Source: a virus. Taken from it: DNA of 58,537 bases. The position numbers and the translations under genes are program-made. Location of the stretch: the IMG/VR virus record IMGVR_UViG_3300030116_006124, positions 1 through 58,537 of that record; one strand, 5' to 3'. Under the pieces are notes generated by a model that did not search any database, was not told the DNA's origin, and worked only from the letters and a program-made list of their open reading frames with translations. Each line of letters opens with the position of its first letter. Position 1 is the stretch's first letter. Shown piece after piece: positions 24,406 through 32,090 of this stretch.

Positions 24406-25950
24406 TTATGCAGCGATACCTGCGTTGCTTGGTGGTGCGTCGATTGCCTCACCGATTGTGTAGTGTTTAGATTGTAATCCGTATGATACCCACAGCACTG
24501 GATAAGGCTGCTCTTGTAAGTTCCTTAGATCATTACTATAACCATCAGTTAAGTAGACTAGCCCGTCACAGAATGGTTCGTTCTCATTGACCCACTGGAA
24601 TGCGGGATGGAATCTTGTACCACCACCGACTTTGATTTTAGTTGGAGCTTGATCACCTGAGTACAACTCATACACGTCTCGCACCTCAGAGGATACGGAT
24701 AAGATGACCATCTTCTCAGGTCTCATATTATCAAGGAACTCTTGTGCAAGGATCAATAGATCAGATGTTAGTTGTTCATCCATCGACCAACTACTGTCGA
24801 TGACATAGACGATTGTGCCGCAACCATCACGACCACGACCTGCAGTGCATAGCCCATTGGTTGCGTTGAAGATCGGTGCATTGAATGGTCGAGTCCATCC
24901 GTCAGCAACACGAGCGGTGTTCCATTCCATGACATACTTTTTCCAGTCCATGTATGATCGTTGCGTCTTCTGATTCTTGACACTCCTCATAGTGTCACTC
25001 AAACCCAAGTCACTTGATGTCGATGCAAACTCAGCTTGCTTGATCACCTGATCTGAGATCTGATCAATCTCCTCAAGCACCTCCTCAAGTGTCTCACCCT
25101 CCTCAAGGTGTGGCTCGTCAGGTAAATCATCAGCACCCTGCCCGACCCAATCATCTCCTAAGATTTCTTTGTCGGTTGGTTTAGGTGTGCCTCCTGTAGC
25201 ATCGCCCTCTTGATCTCCGTCATCATCGCCATCGTCAGTACTATCGCCATCACTATCTGATTCACTTGTATCTTGATTAGTGTCAGCATCCTCATCGCAT
25301 GGCTCGTCACCACCATCGGATGACTGTGGATTATCATCACCATCCTGCTCACCATCCTGTTGATCATCGTCCTCTGCTCCCTGCTCATCGTCCATCTTGG
25401 ATTGTCCATTGTTCTCGTCTTTAGCAAGCTCGATGAGAATATTCTCCGTACTCATGTTATCGAATCGGATATCACAACATGACCCTTCGATCATCGGTAA
25501 CAGCTTCGCATTCTGTTTGAGTATGAGTAGATTATCTGCATGGTCAGCAGCAATATTGATTAGACGCTTACGCTTCATGAACTCATTCAGCACATGAGCG
25601 GGGGCATCATCATCTGGTATAGTACCCATCAACTTGAAGAGTCTGGATATACCCAACATCACATGACCTGATTCGTGAGCTAGTAGGAATGCAAGGTATC
25701 CAACTGGATCACTGGTCTGTTCTATCTTATCTAATACACCATACGGATTGAGCCGTAGGTATCTACCATCCGTCTGTCCATATGGTGTCTGATATGTCCA
25801 TACCCATTTGAGTAGTGTCAAGGCACTGTAGTAAGGGTACAGCTCTTTGGTTGTCTCTAGCCTACGGAATGCTTTGGCTAGTGTGCTATCTCCGTAGTGA
25901 TCAAACACAATCGGATCACCTTCTTGTATGTCTTCTATATTTGGTATCAT
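24406..25950 (-). CDS. Zincin-VWA protein (DUF2201-like), partner of MoxR ATPase
   Basis: The product is 514 aa. The N-terminal domain has FLLAHESGHVMLG (H92, E93, H96), the zinc site of DUF2201-type metallopeptidase-like domains. A strongly acidic, Gly/Asp-rich linker (about residues 195-270) follows. The C-terminal VWA-like domain has YVIDSSWSM, a D-x-S-x-S metal-binding site (D385 to S389), and later YLTDGYSND. MoxR ATPases act with such VWA partners to remodel or load metals into target proteins. It lies 44 bp after the AAA gene. The DNA here is visibly richer in G+C than flanking genes. Confidence 0.85.
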   Translation of the reverse strand: MIPNIEDIQEGDPIVFDHYGDSTLAKAFRRLETTKELYPYYSALTLLKWVWTYQTPYGQTDGRYLRLNPYGVLDKIEQTSDPVGYLAFLLAHESGHVMLGISRLFKLMGTIPDDDAPAHVLNEFMKRKRLINIAADHADNLLILKQNAKLLPMIEGSCCDIRFDNMSTENILIELAKDENNGQSKMDDEQGAEDDDQQDGEQDGDDNPQSSDGGDEPCDEDADTNQDTSESDSDGDSTDDGDDDGDQEGDATGGTPKPTDKEILGDDWVGQGADDLPDEPHLEEGETLEEVLEEIDQISDQVIKQAEFASTSSDLGLSDTMRSVKNQKTQRSYMDWKKYVMEWNTARVADGWTRPFNAPIFNATNGLCTAGRGRDGCGTIVYVIDSSWSMDEQLTSDLLILAQEFLDNMRPEKMVILSVSSEVRDVYELYSGDQAPTKIKVGGGTRFHPAFQWVNENEPFCDGLVYLTDGYSNDLRNLQEQPYPVLWVSYGLQSKHYTIGEAIDAPPSNAGIAA

Positions 25951-25994
25951 AGTATTCTATTTTTTAGTTAATGGTTTAATTTAACAAGAGCTTG

Positions 25995-27170
25995 TTAAAG
26001 TCCTTTCAGTTCTGCGTTCTTAGGATGCTCTTTCAATGGGATGCCCACGTTGATCGCTGCATGATATCCTGCTCTCGCAATCTCCTTGGTAGCGGGTAGT
26101 AGGAATCTATCAACGAACCAATCTACATCACCTGCAGACACAGCCGTTCCTCTGTCCCTGCCTCGACTCTCAAGGTCAGTTAGCTCATAGTCCATGATCC
26201 GTAGTGCAGCGTGGATCATCTTGAACTGATCAGTAGGTTTGTCTGACAAGTCCATGTCGCCTTTACGTACAGCATCAAGGTCATCGAGCAGACCTGTTGA
26301 GCTGTTGATGTATGCGATACAATCACGAGCTGTAGTGTCACCGACCTTAGATTGCAGTGTCAGCTTGAGATGCTTGTTGAACTCAGACTTACTAAGCTCA
26401 AGGTTGTTCTCAATATAGCTGATCTGTTTAGCAGCACTCGCCCATGATCTCGGAGTTGGGTGTGGTGATCCATCCCAAGGCTGTGGGATAGATGGAGCGA
26501 AGCGGTTACCATTCTCCAACTTAGCGTTGAACTGTAGATACTCAACGACTGGTGAGAACTTACTCCACGCAAACTCAGATGCCCAACTCAACCATGAGTT
26601 GATATCTGCTTTTAATATAAACTGATTACCACGATTCACTATCGGGGCATCCAGTACTGCAGAGCGTGATCCATCCTCACGTCGGTTACCTGTCACGAGT
26701 ATCTTGACATTCTCGCCAAGCCTATGCGAGCCGATCTTAGACTCACCATCTGGATCGATAGTACTACGTACCAACGATCTTGTATCGGCTGCCCACTCTG
26801 GCATCTCATCGAAGACTAGCAAGCAAGGAGTATCTTCCATGCCAAGTCTCTCAAGAAGTGCTGCCGTCGGTATACCCTCTGGCTCTGAGAATGACATGAG
26901 ATCCTCACCATTCGCACCCTTCTTCAAGACCCCATAACCTGTGATCTCAAGAGGTGATGCACCAGTGTAGTTACACTTGTACACCTTTACAGTTTCATCG
27001 GTAACTCCGTAGAGTTTAGCGATAGCCTTAGTTACTGAGGCATTGGCAAGAGCTGTCTTGCCTGTACCTCCTGATCCCAAGAGAATCATTACTGAGTCTC
27101 CTGATGAGTATACGATCTCAGCTTGTGTTTGTACGTCGCTGAATTTGATTTCTGGTGTTTCGGTATTCAT
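25995..27170 (-). CDS. MoxR-type AAA+ ATPase
   Basis: The product is 391 aa. Walker A is LLGSGGTGKTALA (K38), Walker B CLLVFDEMPEW (D121, E122), and a sensor-1-like strand KILVTGNRRED follows. The C-terminal helical lid spans about 200-390. A MoxR-like ATPase directly upstream of a VWA/zincin gene is the classic arrangement of these chaperone-like pairs. The target is not apparent. Its stop codon overlaps an imperfect palindrome, TTAACAAGAGCTTGTTAA (25981-25998), a relative of the 19-bp repeat. Confidence 0.85.
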   Translation of the reverse strand: MNTETPEIKFSDVQTQAEIVYSSGDSVMILLGSGGTGKTALANASVTKAIAKLYGVTDETVKVYKCNYTGASPLEITGYGVLKKGANGEDLMSFSEPEGIPTAALLERLGMEDTPCLLVFDEMPEWAADTRSLVRSTIDPDGESKIGSHRLGENVKILVTGNRREDGSRSAVLDAPIVNRGNQFILKADINSWLSWASEFAWSKFSPVVEYLQFNAKLENGNRFAPSIPQPWDGSPHPTPRSWASAAKQISYIENNLELSKSEFNKHLKLTLQSKVGDTTARDCIAYINSSTGLLDDLDAVRKGDMDLSDKPTDQFKMIHAALRIMDYELTDLESRGRDRGTAVSAGDVDWFVDRFLLPATKEIARAGYHAAINVGIPLKEHPKNAELKGL

Positions 27171-27225
27171 TGTATTTTATTTAGTTTTTTAGTTAATGGT
27201 TTAGTTAACAACTGAGTTGTTAAGA

Positions 27226-28173
27226 TTAGAGTCCACAGACAGCAAGCCTACTAGCTGTGCGTTCTGCTTGGTTGTACACATCCTCGATTGCAGTAGCAGC
27301 GAGCTTTCTTGTCGCTGATCCTGTCTTACCTAAGTGATCACGTTGGATGCTGCCAACCTCTTGAAGATCCCTGACAATATCATTGATGACATCGAACTCG
27401 AACCAGTTCAATTCCTTCAACTCTGCAGCAGCTTCTTTCAGCTCATCGAATGTCTTCTGATGGAGACGCTCACCCTTAGTCACTTTCTTAATAGCTTCTT
27501 TAAGTTTCTTCATAGCAGGTTCCAATACTTTGGAATGGTTCCTTGCCATGACATCGATGCGTGTCTTCTCAGATTGAGCAATCACTTTGTTAGCTACCTC
27601 CTCAGTCATACCTTCGAAGATAGTACCCTTCTTGATTGCCATCGGTGCAGCCGACCATGATACAGCGATCTTGAATTCTCCTAAGAACTCCTCGCCATTG
27701 TGAGGTACGTTGACTTCATGGATATTATCGCCCAAGCCTTCGATTGATTCAGCACGTATGGTATCCCACTCTCTCAAAGCATCCACTCGTAGATCATCGA
27801 GTTGTCTTGACATATCATCAATCATTGCTTGTATCTCAGCAACCTTGTCAGTGGATACAATACGTACCCCACGCACATCGCTTGGATGTGTGCCTATCTT
27901 ATAGTTCATCTGAGCCTGTTGCACGACACTAAGCATCTTGCCAAGAGAGTTGTTACGAGTCTCAAGAACTGTAGCTGAAGCTCTCACTCTCCCCTTCTTT
28001 GCATTGGTATCCTTAACCACTTCTTTAGTCTTCCCTTTAAGGGTGGCACTAAAGCCTGTCGGTTTACTACCTGCCCAAGTAACTTGGACAGTATTATTTA
28101 ACACTGTAAGGATCTCACTTTTAGCAAGACCTGCTTTGATTTCTTTATCGTTGTATTGGTTTATTGTATTCAT
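27226..28173 (-). CDS. Third partner of the MoxR-VWA cluster (DUF3150-like candidate)
   Basis: The product is 315 aa and helical, with a middle segment DDMSRQLDDLRVDALREWD and a basic C-terminal third. Its size, helical content and place directly before MoxR and VWA genes resemble the DUF3150 proteins of similar bacterial clusters; the sequence match is not certain by eye. It is the first gene of the trio. A 19-bp palindrome lies 2 bp past its stop. G+C content matches the other two trio genes, so the three probably moved together. Confidence 0.6.
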   Translation of the reverse strand: MNTINQYNDKEIKAGLAKSEILTVLNNTVQVTWAGSKPTGFSATLKGKTKEVVKDTNAKKGRVRASATVLETRNNSLGKMLSVVQQAQMNYKIGTHPSDVRGVRIVSTDKVAEIQAMIDDMSRQLDDLRVDALREWDTIRAESIEGLGDNIHEVNVPHNGEEFLGEFKIAVSWSAAPMAIKKGTIFEGMTEEVANKVIAQSEKTRIDVMARNHSKVLEPAMKKLKEAIKKVTKGERLHQKTFDELKEAAAELKELNWFEFDVINDIVRDLQEVGSIQRDHLGKTGSATRKLAATAIEDVYNQAERTASRLAVCGL

Positions 28174-28249
28174 TATTTAGTTTATTTAGTTTGTTATTAT
28201 ACATTATAATAGATTATTATAATAATGCAAGAATTATTTTTTATGTTAA

Positions 28250-28774
28250 TCAGTTAACAACTGAGTTGTTAAAGAACTCTGCTGTTGCTTGGTGTACTAA
28301 GTCCTCCATGATTTCCCCATCACCCTCCACTTCTGCATCAGTTATCTCGACGTTATCGAGATTAAAATCATCATCAAAGTCAGAGGGGCTATAACCTTCC
28401 ACGATTTCTTTAGCTTCCTCCTCTGACTCAGCTTCAACCAATACGGATTCTTCAACCACTACAGAGACCCTGTAATACTTCTTGATTGGTTCGAACTGAT
28501 GTACAGTATATTCACTGTCCCCTACCCTCACCACTCTCCAAAGGAATGATGACCAGTAAGGTGATCTTGGCGATTCGTAGGAATCAAATACATGAAACCC
28601 ATTTGATGGTGGCACGAATCCCCCTACCATTTCTACGAAAGAACGAGGAATTTTTTCAAGCTCCTCCTCTGGTACTGTATTACTCCAAGAGCCTCCACAC
28701 TTTTCGAATTTGTATTCTGCTATTAATTTAAATGTATCTTCATTGAAGATGTCTGATGTTACTTCTACTTTCAT
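28250..28774 (-). CDS. Acidic hypothetical protein ending in the palindrome
   Basis: The product is 174 aa, acidic, with a long Glu/Asp-rich stretch (VLVEAESEEEAKEIVEGYS). Its last residues, FFNNSVVN, are encoded by the 19-bp palindrome at 28254-28272, with TGA directly after. The 76-bp gap before the trio gene is A/T-only. The domain is not recognised. Confidence 0.65.
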   Translation of the reverse strand: MKVEVTSDIFNEDTFKLIAEYKFEKCGGSWSNTVPEEELEKIPRSFVEMVGGFVPPSNGFHVFDSYESPRSPYWSSFLWRVVRVGDSEYTVHQFEPIKKYYRVSVVVEESVLVEAESEEEAKEIVEGYSPSDFDDDFNLDNVEITDAEVEGDGEIMEDLVHQATAEFFNNSVVN

Positions 28775-28824
28775 TTTTTATTTTATTAGTTTGTTATTTT
28801 ATATTCAGCTTAACAACTCAGTTG

Positions 28825-29070
28825 TTAAACTCTGATCTTCTTTACTCCTGTTATTTCGTTCTCGTGTGATGAGTCTGGATGACTGGCGATCAGACTGTAG
28901 AAACAACTCGTTGCTTCTTTGTATGAATCACAGCTCCATCCGTCCACGTAGACAGCTTCAACTGTCTCGCCCTTCTCATCTATAGTATCGAGTCTCCAAT
29001 CCACATCGAAGACTCCGTATCCATCACCCTGTCTGAGGGTAATCCAATGGTGTAGTTTATTTTTTGGCAT
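28825..29070 (-). CDS. Hypothetical protein
   Basis: The product is 81 aa with several Trp and His residues (HHWITLRQGDGYGVFDVDW). Its TAA lies inside the palindrome copy at 28810-28828. The leader is A/T-rich without a Shine-Dalgarno. Function unknown. Confidence 0.65.
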   Translation of the reverse strand: MPKNKLHHWITLRQGDGYGVFDVDWRLDTIDEKGETVEAVYVDGWSCDSYKEATSCFYSLIASHPDSSHENEITGVKKIRV

Positions 29071-29107
29071 AGGTATTATTTGTTTTGTTTGTTTTTAATT
29101 TAACAAC

Positions 29108-29317
29108 TCAGTTGTTAAGTTCTTTTAGGCTCATTAGCCACTTGTTTCCTACAGCGAGATCATTCAAAAGAGTTAGAGTTTTCTCTAAGTCCTCTCTTTC
29201 TTCATTTACTCCTGTGTGATCCGCTCCATCTAGCTCATCTACTCTCCACTTGATCACCTCATAGGCATAATCTAAGTAATCAAGGCGAACTTCTTTTACT
29301 ATTTCTTGTATCTTCAT
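29108..29317 (-). CDS. Hypothetical helical protein
   Basis: The product is 69 aa, acidic and mainly helical. The palindrome copy at 29100-29118 is read in a second frame here: it gives the last residues Asn-Asn and then TGA. This contrasts with neighbours where the same sequence encodes NNSVV. Confidence 0.65.
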   Translation of the reverse strand: MKIQEIVKEVRLDYLDYAYEVIKWRVDELDGADHTGVNEEREDLEKTLTLLNDLAVGNKWLMSLKELNN

Positions 29318-29341
29318 TTATCTATTTTGTTTATTTGCAAG

Positions 29342-29662
29342 TTACTTAACAACTGAGTTGTTAAAATACTCCTCGATATCTATTGCTATGTATCCCTCAT
29401 CCTTTGCGTTGGATGGGTTTACCAATGGCTCATGATCCCATGAGACCACGATCTCTTTTGAGTGAACGCTGTTATTCCTCTCATGTAAATAAGCTGTCAA
29501 GAATGCGATCGCATCCGCATACCGCTGTGACTCTGTGGAGATGAGGTATTGCTCACCGCCCTTGAACTTCCAATGAGCTTGCCCATCAGAAAACTTTCCA
29601 CTACCAGAGTGTGCTCCGTAGTTCTCCATATATTGTGTTGTTATGACGTAGTAGTATTTCAT
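29342..29662 (-). CDS. Conserved small phage protein, palindrome-encoded C-terminus
   Basis: The product is 106 aa. The opening MKYYYVITTQYMENYGAHSG looks like a conserved small phage protein of unknown function. Its end, FNNSVVK, is encoded by the palindrome at 29346-29364, the same frame as in the 174-aa protein. The leader ATAAACAAAATAGATAA precedes the ATG. Confidence 0.65.
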   Translation of the reverse strand: MKYYYVITTQYMENYGAHSGSGKFSDGQAHWKFKGGEQYLISTESQRYADAIAFLTAYLHERNNSVHSKEIVVSWDHEPLVNPSNAKDEGYIAIDIEEYFNNSVVK

Positions 29663-29690
29663 TTATCTATTTTGTTTATAAGTTAATTAA

Positions 29691-29841
29691 GGTTGCATGC
29701 ACCATGCACCATTTAACAACTCAGTTGTTAACCCTGCCTTCCCCTCTACCGCAGTGATCCACTCCGCATTGCGAAATGACTGCGAGTCTTACAGCAAGAT
29801 TAACAACTCAGTTGTTAATGGTACATGGCACATGGTTCACC
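29691..29841. repeat. 151-bp element bounded by inverted repeats that contain the palindrome
   Basis: The left arm (29691-29731) and right arm (29800-29841) are inverted copies with a few differences. Each has CATG-rich DNA (CACCATGCACCAT, and the inverse of ATGGTACATGGCACATGG) joined to a palindrome copy. Between them 68 bp contain CGCAGT (29750-29755) pairing with ACTGCG (29779-29784). No gene lies here. The layout resembles a miniature inverted-repeat element; it could also be a double operator. Confidence 0.55.
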
Positions 29842-29864
29842 TAACAATTCAACCAGTGTTGAAA

Positions 29865-30227
29865 TTAGTTTGCGTATTCACCAGTCCATACAGGTGCTTT
29901 TATCATATAGCCCCGATCATATGTCAGATGTATCGGTGACGAGTGATAGGGTAATTCTAGATCGATGCATCGCTTCTCGAAATTAGCAACGGCATCATCC
30001 AGATTAGTAAACTCCATTTGGTTTACGCTGTGCAAGAACTTCTGATAGAAGTGATCTATGAATTCAATCTCTACTGTATACTTTGATGTGCCGTTTTCTC
30101 TTAGCACTACTCTGCTCATTGTACAGTTGTGATCATTCTCTCCGTACTTTATCTTTTCAATTAATGATCTAGCTAGAACTGGATACTCGATCCAGTCGAT
30201 TGCTTTCTCTACTGTTCTTATTCTCAT
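29865..30227 (-). CDS. Hypothetical protein
   Basis: The product is 120 aa with a central beta-rich segment (SKYTVEIEFIDHFYQKF). AAAGGA lies 8-9 nt before the ATG, within a leader that recurs before the 30676 gene. Its end is not joined to a palindrome; the 151-bp inverted-repeat element follows it. Function unknown. Confidence 0.65.
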   Translation of the reverse strand: MRIRTVEKAIDWIEYPVLARSLIEKIKYGENDHNCTMSRVVLRENGTSKYTVEIEFIDHFYQKFLHSVNQMEFTNLDDAVANFEKRCIDLELPYHSSPIHLTYDRGYMIKAPVWTGEYAN

Positions 30228-30277
30228 GGTGGTATTCCTTTCTTGGTTTGTATGTTAATAAGTTAACAACTCAGTTG

Positions 30278-30445
30278 TTAAAACATCCGATTCCTTGGTA
30301 AGAAATTAGTATCGGATACTGCTCGAAGTTTATATGCTAATTCCTTTTCATCCAATTCACATAAGATCTCGATAGCCTGAAATAGTTTAGCTATCTTTTC
30401 AATACGTGCCTTGCGTTCTTCTTTTGTTTCTTTTTTCTTTCTCAT
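30278..30445 (-). CDS. Small basic helical protein
   Basis: The product is 55 aa (starts MRKKKETKEERKARIEKI, ends NFLPRNRMF). Its TAA is part of the palindrome copy at 30263-30281. The ATG follows the repeated leader CTTATTAACATACAAATC with no spacer for a Shine-Dalgarno. Coding is supported by sensible composition and the same stop-palindrome arrangement as its neighbours. Confidence 0.6.
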   Translation of the reverse strand: MRKKKETKEERKARIEKIAKLFQAIEILCELDEKELAYKLRAVSDTNFLPRNRMF

Positions 30446-30478
30446 GATTTGTATGTTAATAAGTTAACAACTCAGTTG

Positions 30479-30676
30479 TTAATCTGTTTCTGTTAATCCT
30501 CCTATCACCTCAAGGTTCGCTAAGTGAGATTCAATAATCCCATACCTGTCAGCGTTTGGGCGTACCTCATCCCAATACTCGCACTTGCATATGCTATCGT
30601 AGTAGTACCCACAATTCTCATTATGCTTCAACCCCATCGGGCGATGATGTTTTAATTTATCAGTTGTTAAGTTCAC
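30479..30676 (-). CDS. Small Cys/His-rich protein
   Basis: The product is 65 aa from a GTG with AAAGGA 8 nt upstream. ENCGYYYDSICKCEYW gives three closely spaced cysteines and nearby histidines, a possible metal site. The start region (NLTTDKLK) is encoded by a degenerate half-copy of the palindrome, and the TAA lies in the full copy at 30464-30482. Confidence 0.6.
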   Translation of the reverse strand: MNLTTDKLKHHRPMGLKHNENCGYYYDSICKCEYWDEVRPNADRYGIIESHLANLEVIGGLTETD

Positions 30677-30723
30677 TGGTATTCCTTTCTTGTTTGTATG
30701 TTAATAAGTTAACAACTCAGTTG

Positions 30724-31017
30724 TTAATCTGCTCCGTTCTCATTGTTAATTGAGAAGACTGTTCTGAGATCCTCGTTAATACGAAGACACCAGTTTTCTT
30801 GGTGAGCTACATCAGCCCCCGAAAACTCTACTCTTAGCGATTCTTTTGAGAGGGTTGCTAAACCATAATTGAAATCTATGCCGTTTACCCTACCATCCCC
30901 ATCCAGATGGATGTCGGTAATTTCTTCCCGTGATATTGCCCACGAATTAAATGCCATCCCATTCGAATTTAGTTTTTCAAATAGGGTTATTACTTTTTGC
31001 ATTGTTTCTATTGTCAT
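30724..31017 (-). CDS. Hypothetical protein
   Basis: The product is 97 aa, mixed alpha/beta. Its stop codon lies in the palindrome at 30709-30727, and a tandem palindrome pair (31046-31079) lies 28 bp upstream of its start. No domain is recognised. Confidence 0.65.
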   Translation of the reverse strand: MTIETMQKVITLFEKLNSNGMAFNSWAISREEITDIHLDGDGRVNGIDFNYGLATLSKESLRVEFSGADVAHQENWCLRINEDLRTVFSINNENGAD

Positions 31018-31096
31018 TTGTTTACTTGGTTTGTTTGTTATTAATTTAACAACTCAGTTGTTAACAACTCAGTTGTTAAGGATTAAAATTTTAGAC

Positions 31097-31276
31097 CTAT
31101 GCCTCCACCCCCGTCCATCTGATAATCTGATCAAACGATTCATACCCTAAACCTGCATATAGAATGCTTTCCAATGTCTCGAAAGTATATCCGTTTATAC
31201 TCGTAACAATTTGTAATGTCTCTTCACTTATCCCTAATTCTCTTAGAGTATCCCATGCTTTTTTCTTATCTCTCAT
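31097..31276 (-). CDS. Small hypothetical protein
   Basis: The product is 59 aa: MRDKKKAWDTLRELGISEET, then a helix and IIRWTGVEA at the end. It lies between the two tandem palindrome pairs (31046-31079 and 31316-31349). No Shine-Dalgarno; the leader is A/T-rich. Predicted helical, possibly an SH3- or HTH-sized binder, but nothing specific is seen. Confidence 0.55.
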   Translation of the reverse strand: MRDKKKAWDTLRELGISEETLQIVTSINGYTFETLESILYAGLGYESFDQIIRWTGVEA

Positions 31277-31363
31277 ATTACTATTTTATGTTTATTATTT
31301 TTGTATGTTATTAATTTAACAACTCAGTTGTTAACAACTCAGTTGTTAAGGTAATCAATTAAG

Positions 31364-31418
31364 AATTGAAGGATGCACCATTGCCAAGGGTTAGTCGACA
31401 ATGGTGCAATGTTCAATA
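31364..31418. terminator. Strong hairpin downstream of the 179-aa gene
   Basis: TGCACCATTG (31374-31383) pairs with CAATGGTGCA (31399-31408). An outer ATTGAA/TTCAAT helix (about 31365-31370 and 31412-31417) extends it across a 3x3 internal loop. On the minus strand it stands 3' of the 31454 gene and is followed by TTCTTAATTGATT. It may terminate or attenuate transcription into the palindrome block. Its arms resemble those of the 32091 hairpin (CAAT-G/A-GTGCAAT). Confidence 0.6.
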
Positions 31419-31453
31419 CTCACTTGATAAGTGATAAGTTAACAACTTAGTTG

Positions 31454-31993
31454 TTAACTCTTATCTAATTCTGAAACAATCTCATTTATAAGATTAACAG
31501 CTTTGGCTTGTTCCTCAGTAGATGCCGCCTTGAATAACTTAGCAATCTGCTCAGCAGTGACAGGCTTCTTTTCCTTATCTGATTTTTTCTTGTTAACAAG
31601 AACCGCTTTAGTTGTAGCTTCAGCTATTTTAATATATCCAACAGATACTTTGTTTAGAGTCTTAGTGATTCCTGCATCACTTCTGGTTTTTCTAAGATAG
31701 TGCCCTCTCTCATTTAGAATTTTAGATAGATTCTGTTGAGTAGTTTTTCCGTTCTTTACCAGTGGAGCGCAAGTATTCTGTACTGTTTTATAGATTACAG
31801 AACTAGGAATATTAGCTTTTTCCATTATCTCAATTTTCTCAACTAAGATTTCCTTAAGGGTTTCCGTTGCTTTGAAGATTGCTTCAATAAATGAATCTCT
31901 TGCAGTTGTTAATTCAGTTGTAACATTTTCAAGAACTGCTTTCTGATCTGCAGTTAATTCGATAGCGTTTTTCTTATTTGCTTTTTTAGCCAT
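31454..31993 (-). CDS. Lysine-rich helical protein, candidate DNA-binding regulator
   Basis: The product is 179 aa, Lys/Ala/Thr-rich and mainly helical. Residues 62-105 (SSVIYKTVQNTCAPLVKNGK and after) could hold a helix-turn-helix. It is the promoter-proximal gene of the minus-strand accessory block and lies next to the non-coding hub; palindrome copies sit at its stop (31439-31457, variant) and upstream of its start (32062). It is therefore my best candidate for a factor that recognises the palindromes, but this is positional inference. A helicase or nuclease role is excluded by the absence of motifs. Confidence 0.6.
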   Translation of the reverse strand: MAKKANKKNAIELTADQKAVLENVTTELTTARDSFIEAIFKATETLKEILVEKIEIMEKANIPSSVIYKTVQNTCAPLVKNGKTTQQNLSKILNERGHYLRKTRSDAGITKTLNKVSVGYIKIAEATTKAVLVNKKKSDKEKKPVTAEQIAKLFKAASTEEQAKAVNLINEIVSELDKS

Positions 31994-32090
31994 TTTATTT
32001 TCTTTCTATTTTTTAATGTTTTATTGTTAGGTTTATCCATTGTTTTTCAATGGTTAGAATCTTAACAACTGAATTGTTAAAACTCTAAAC

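Larger units (their letters stand above)
30231..30727. repeat. Repeated intergenic leader units
   Basis: Segments 30231-30281 and 30678-30727 are nearly identical over about 50 bp: a Shine-Dalgarno leader (GGTATTCCTTTCTTG on the plus strand), TTTGTATGTTAATAAG, then the palindrome. A shorter copy without the leader is at 30448-30482. The same intergenic unit thus separates different small genes, as if gene cassettes had been inserted or a spacer duplicated. Confidence 0.8.

Noticed and set aside
27205-31457. CRISPR array
   Set aside because: Copies are spaced irregularly by whole genes, are perfect palindromes of 19 bp and have no cas genes nearby.
27205-31457. Integron attC array
   Set aside because: The sites lack the R/L box arrangement (GTTRRRY) with imperfect stems, and no integrase gene is present.
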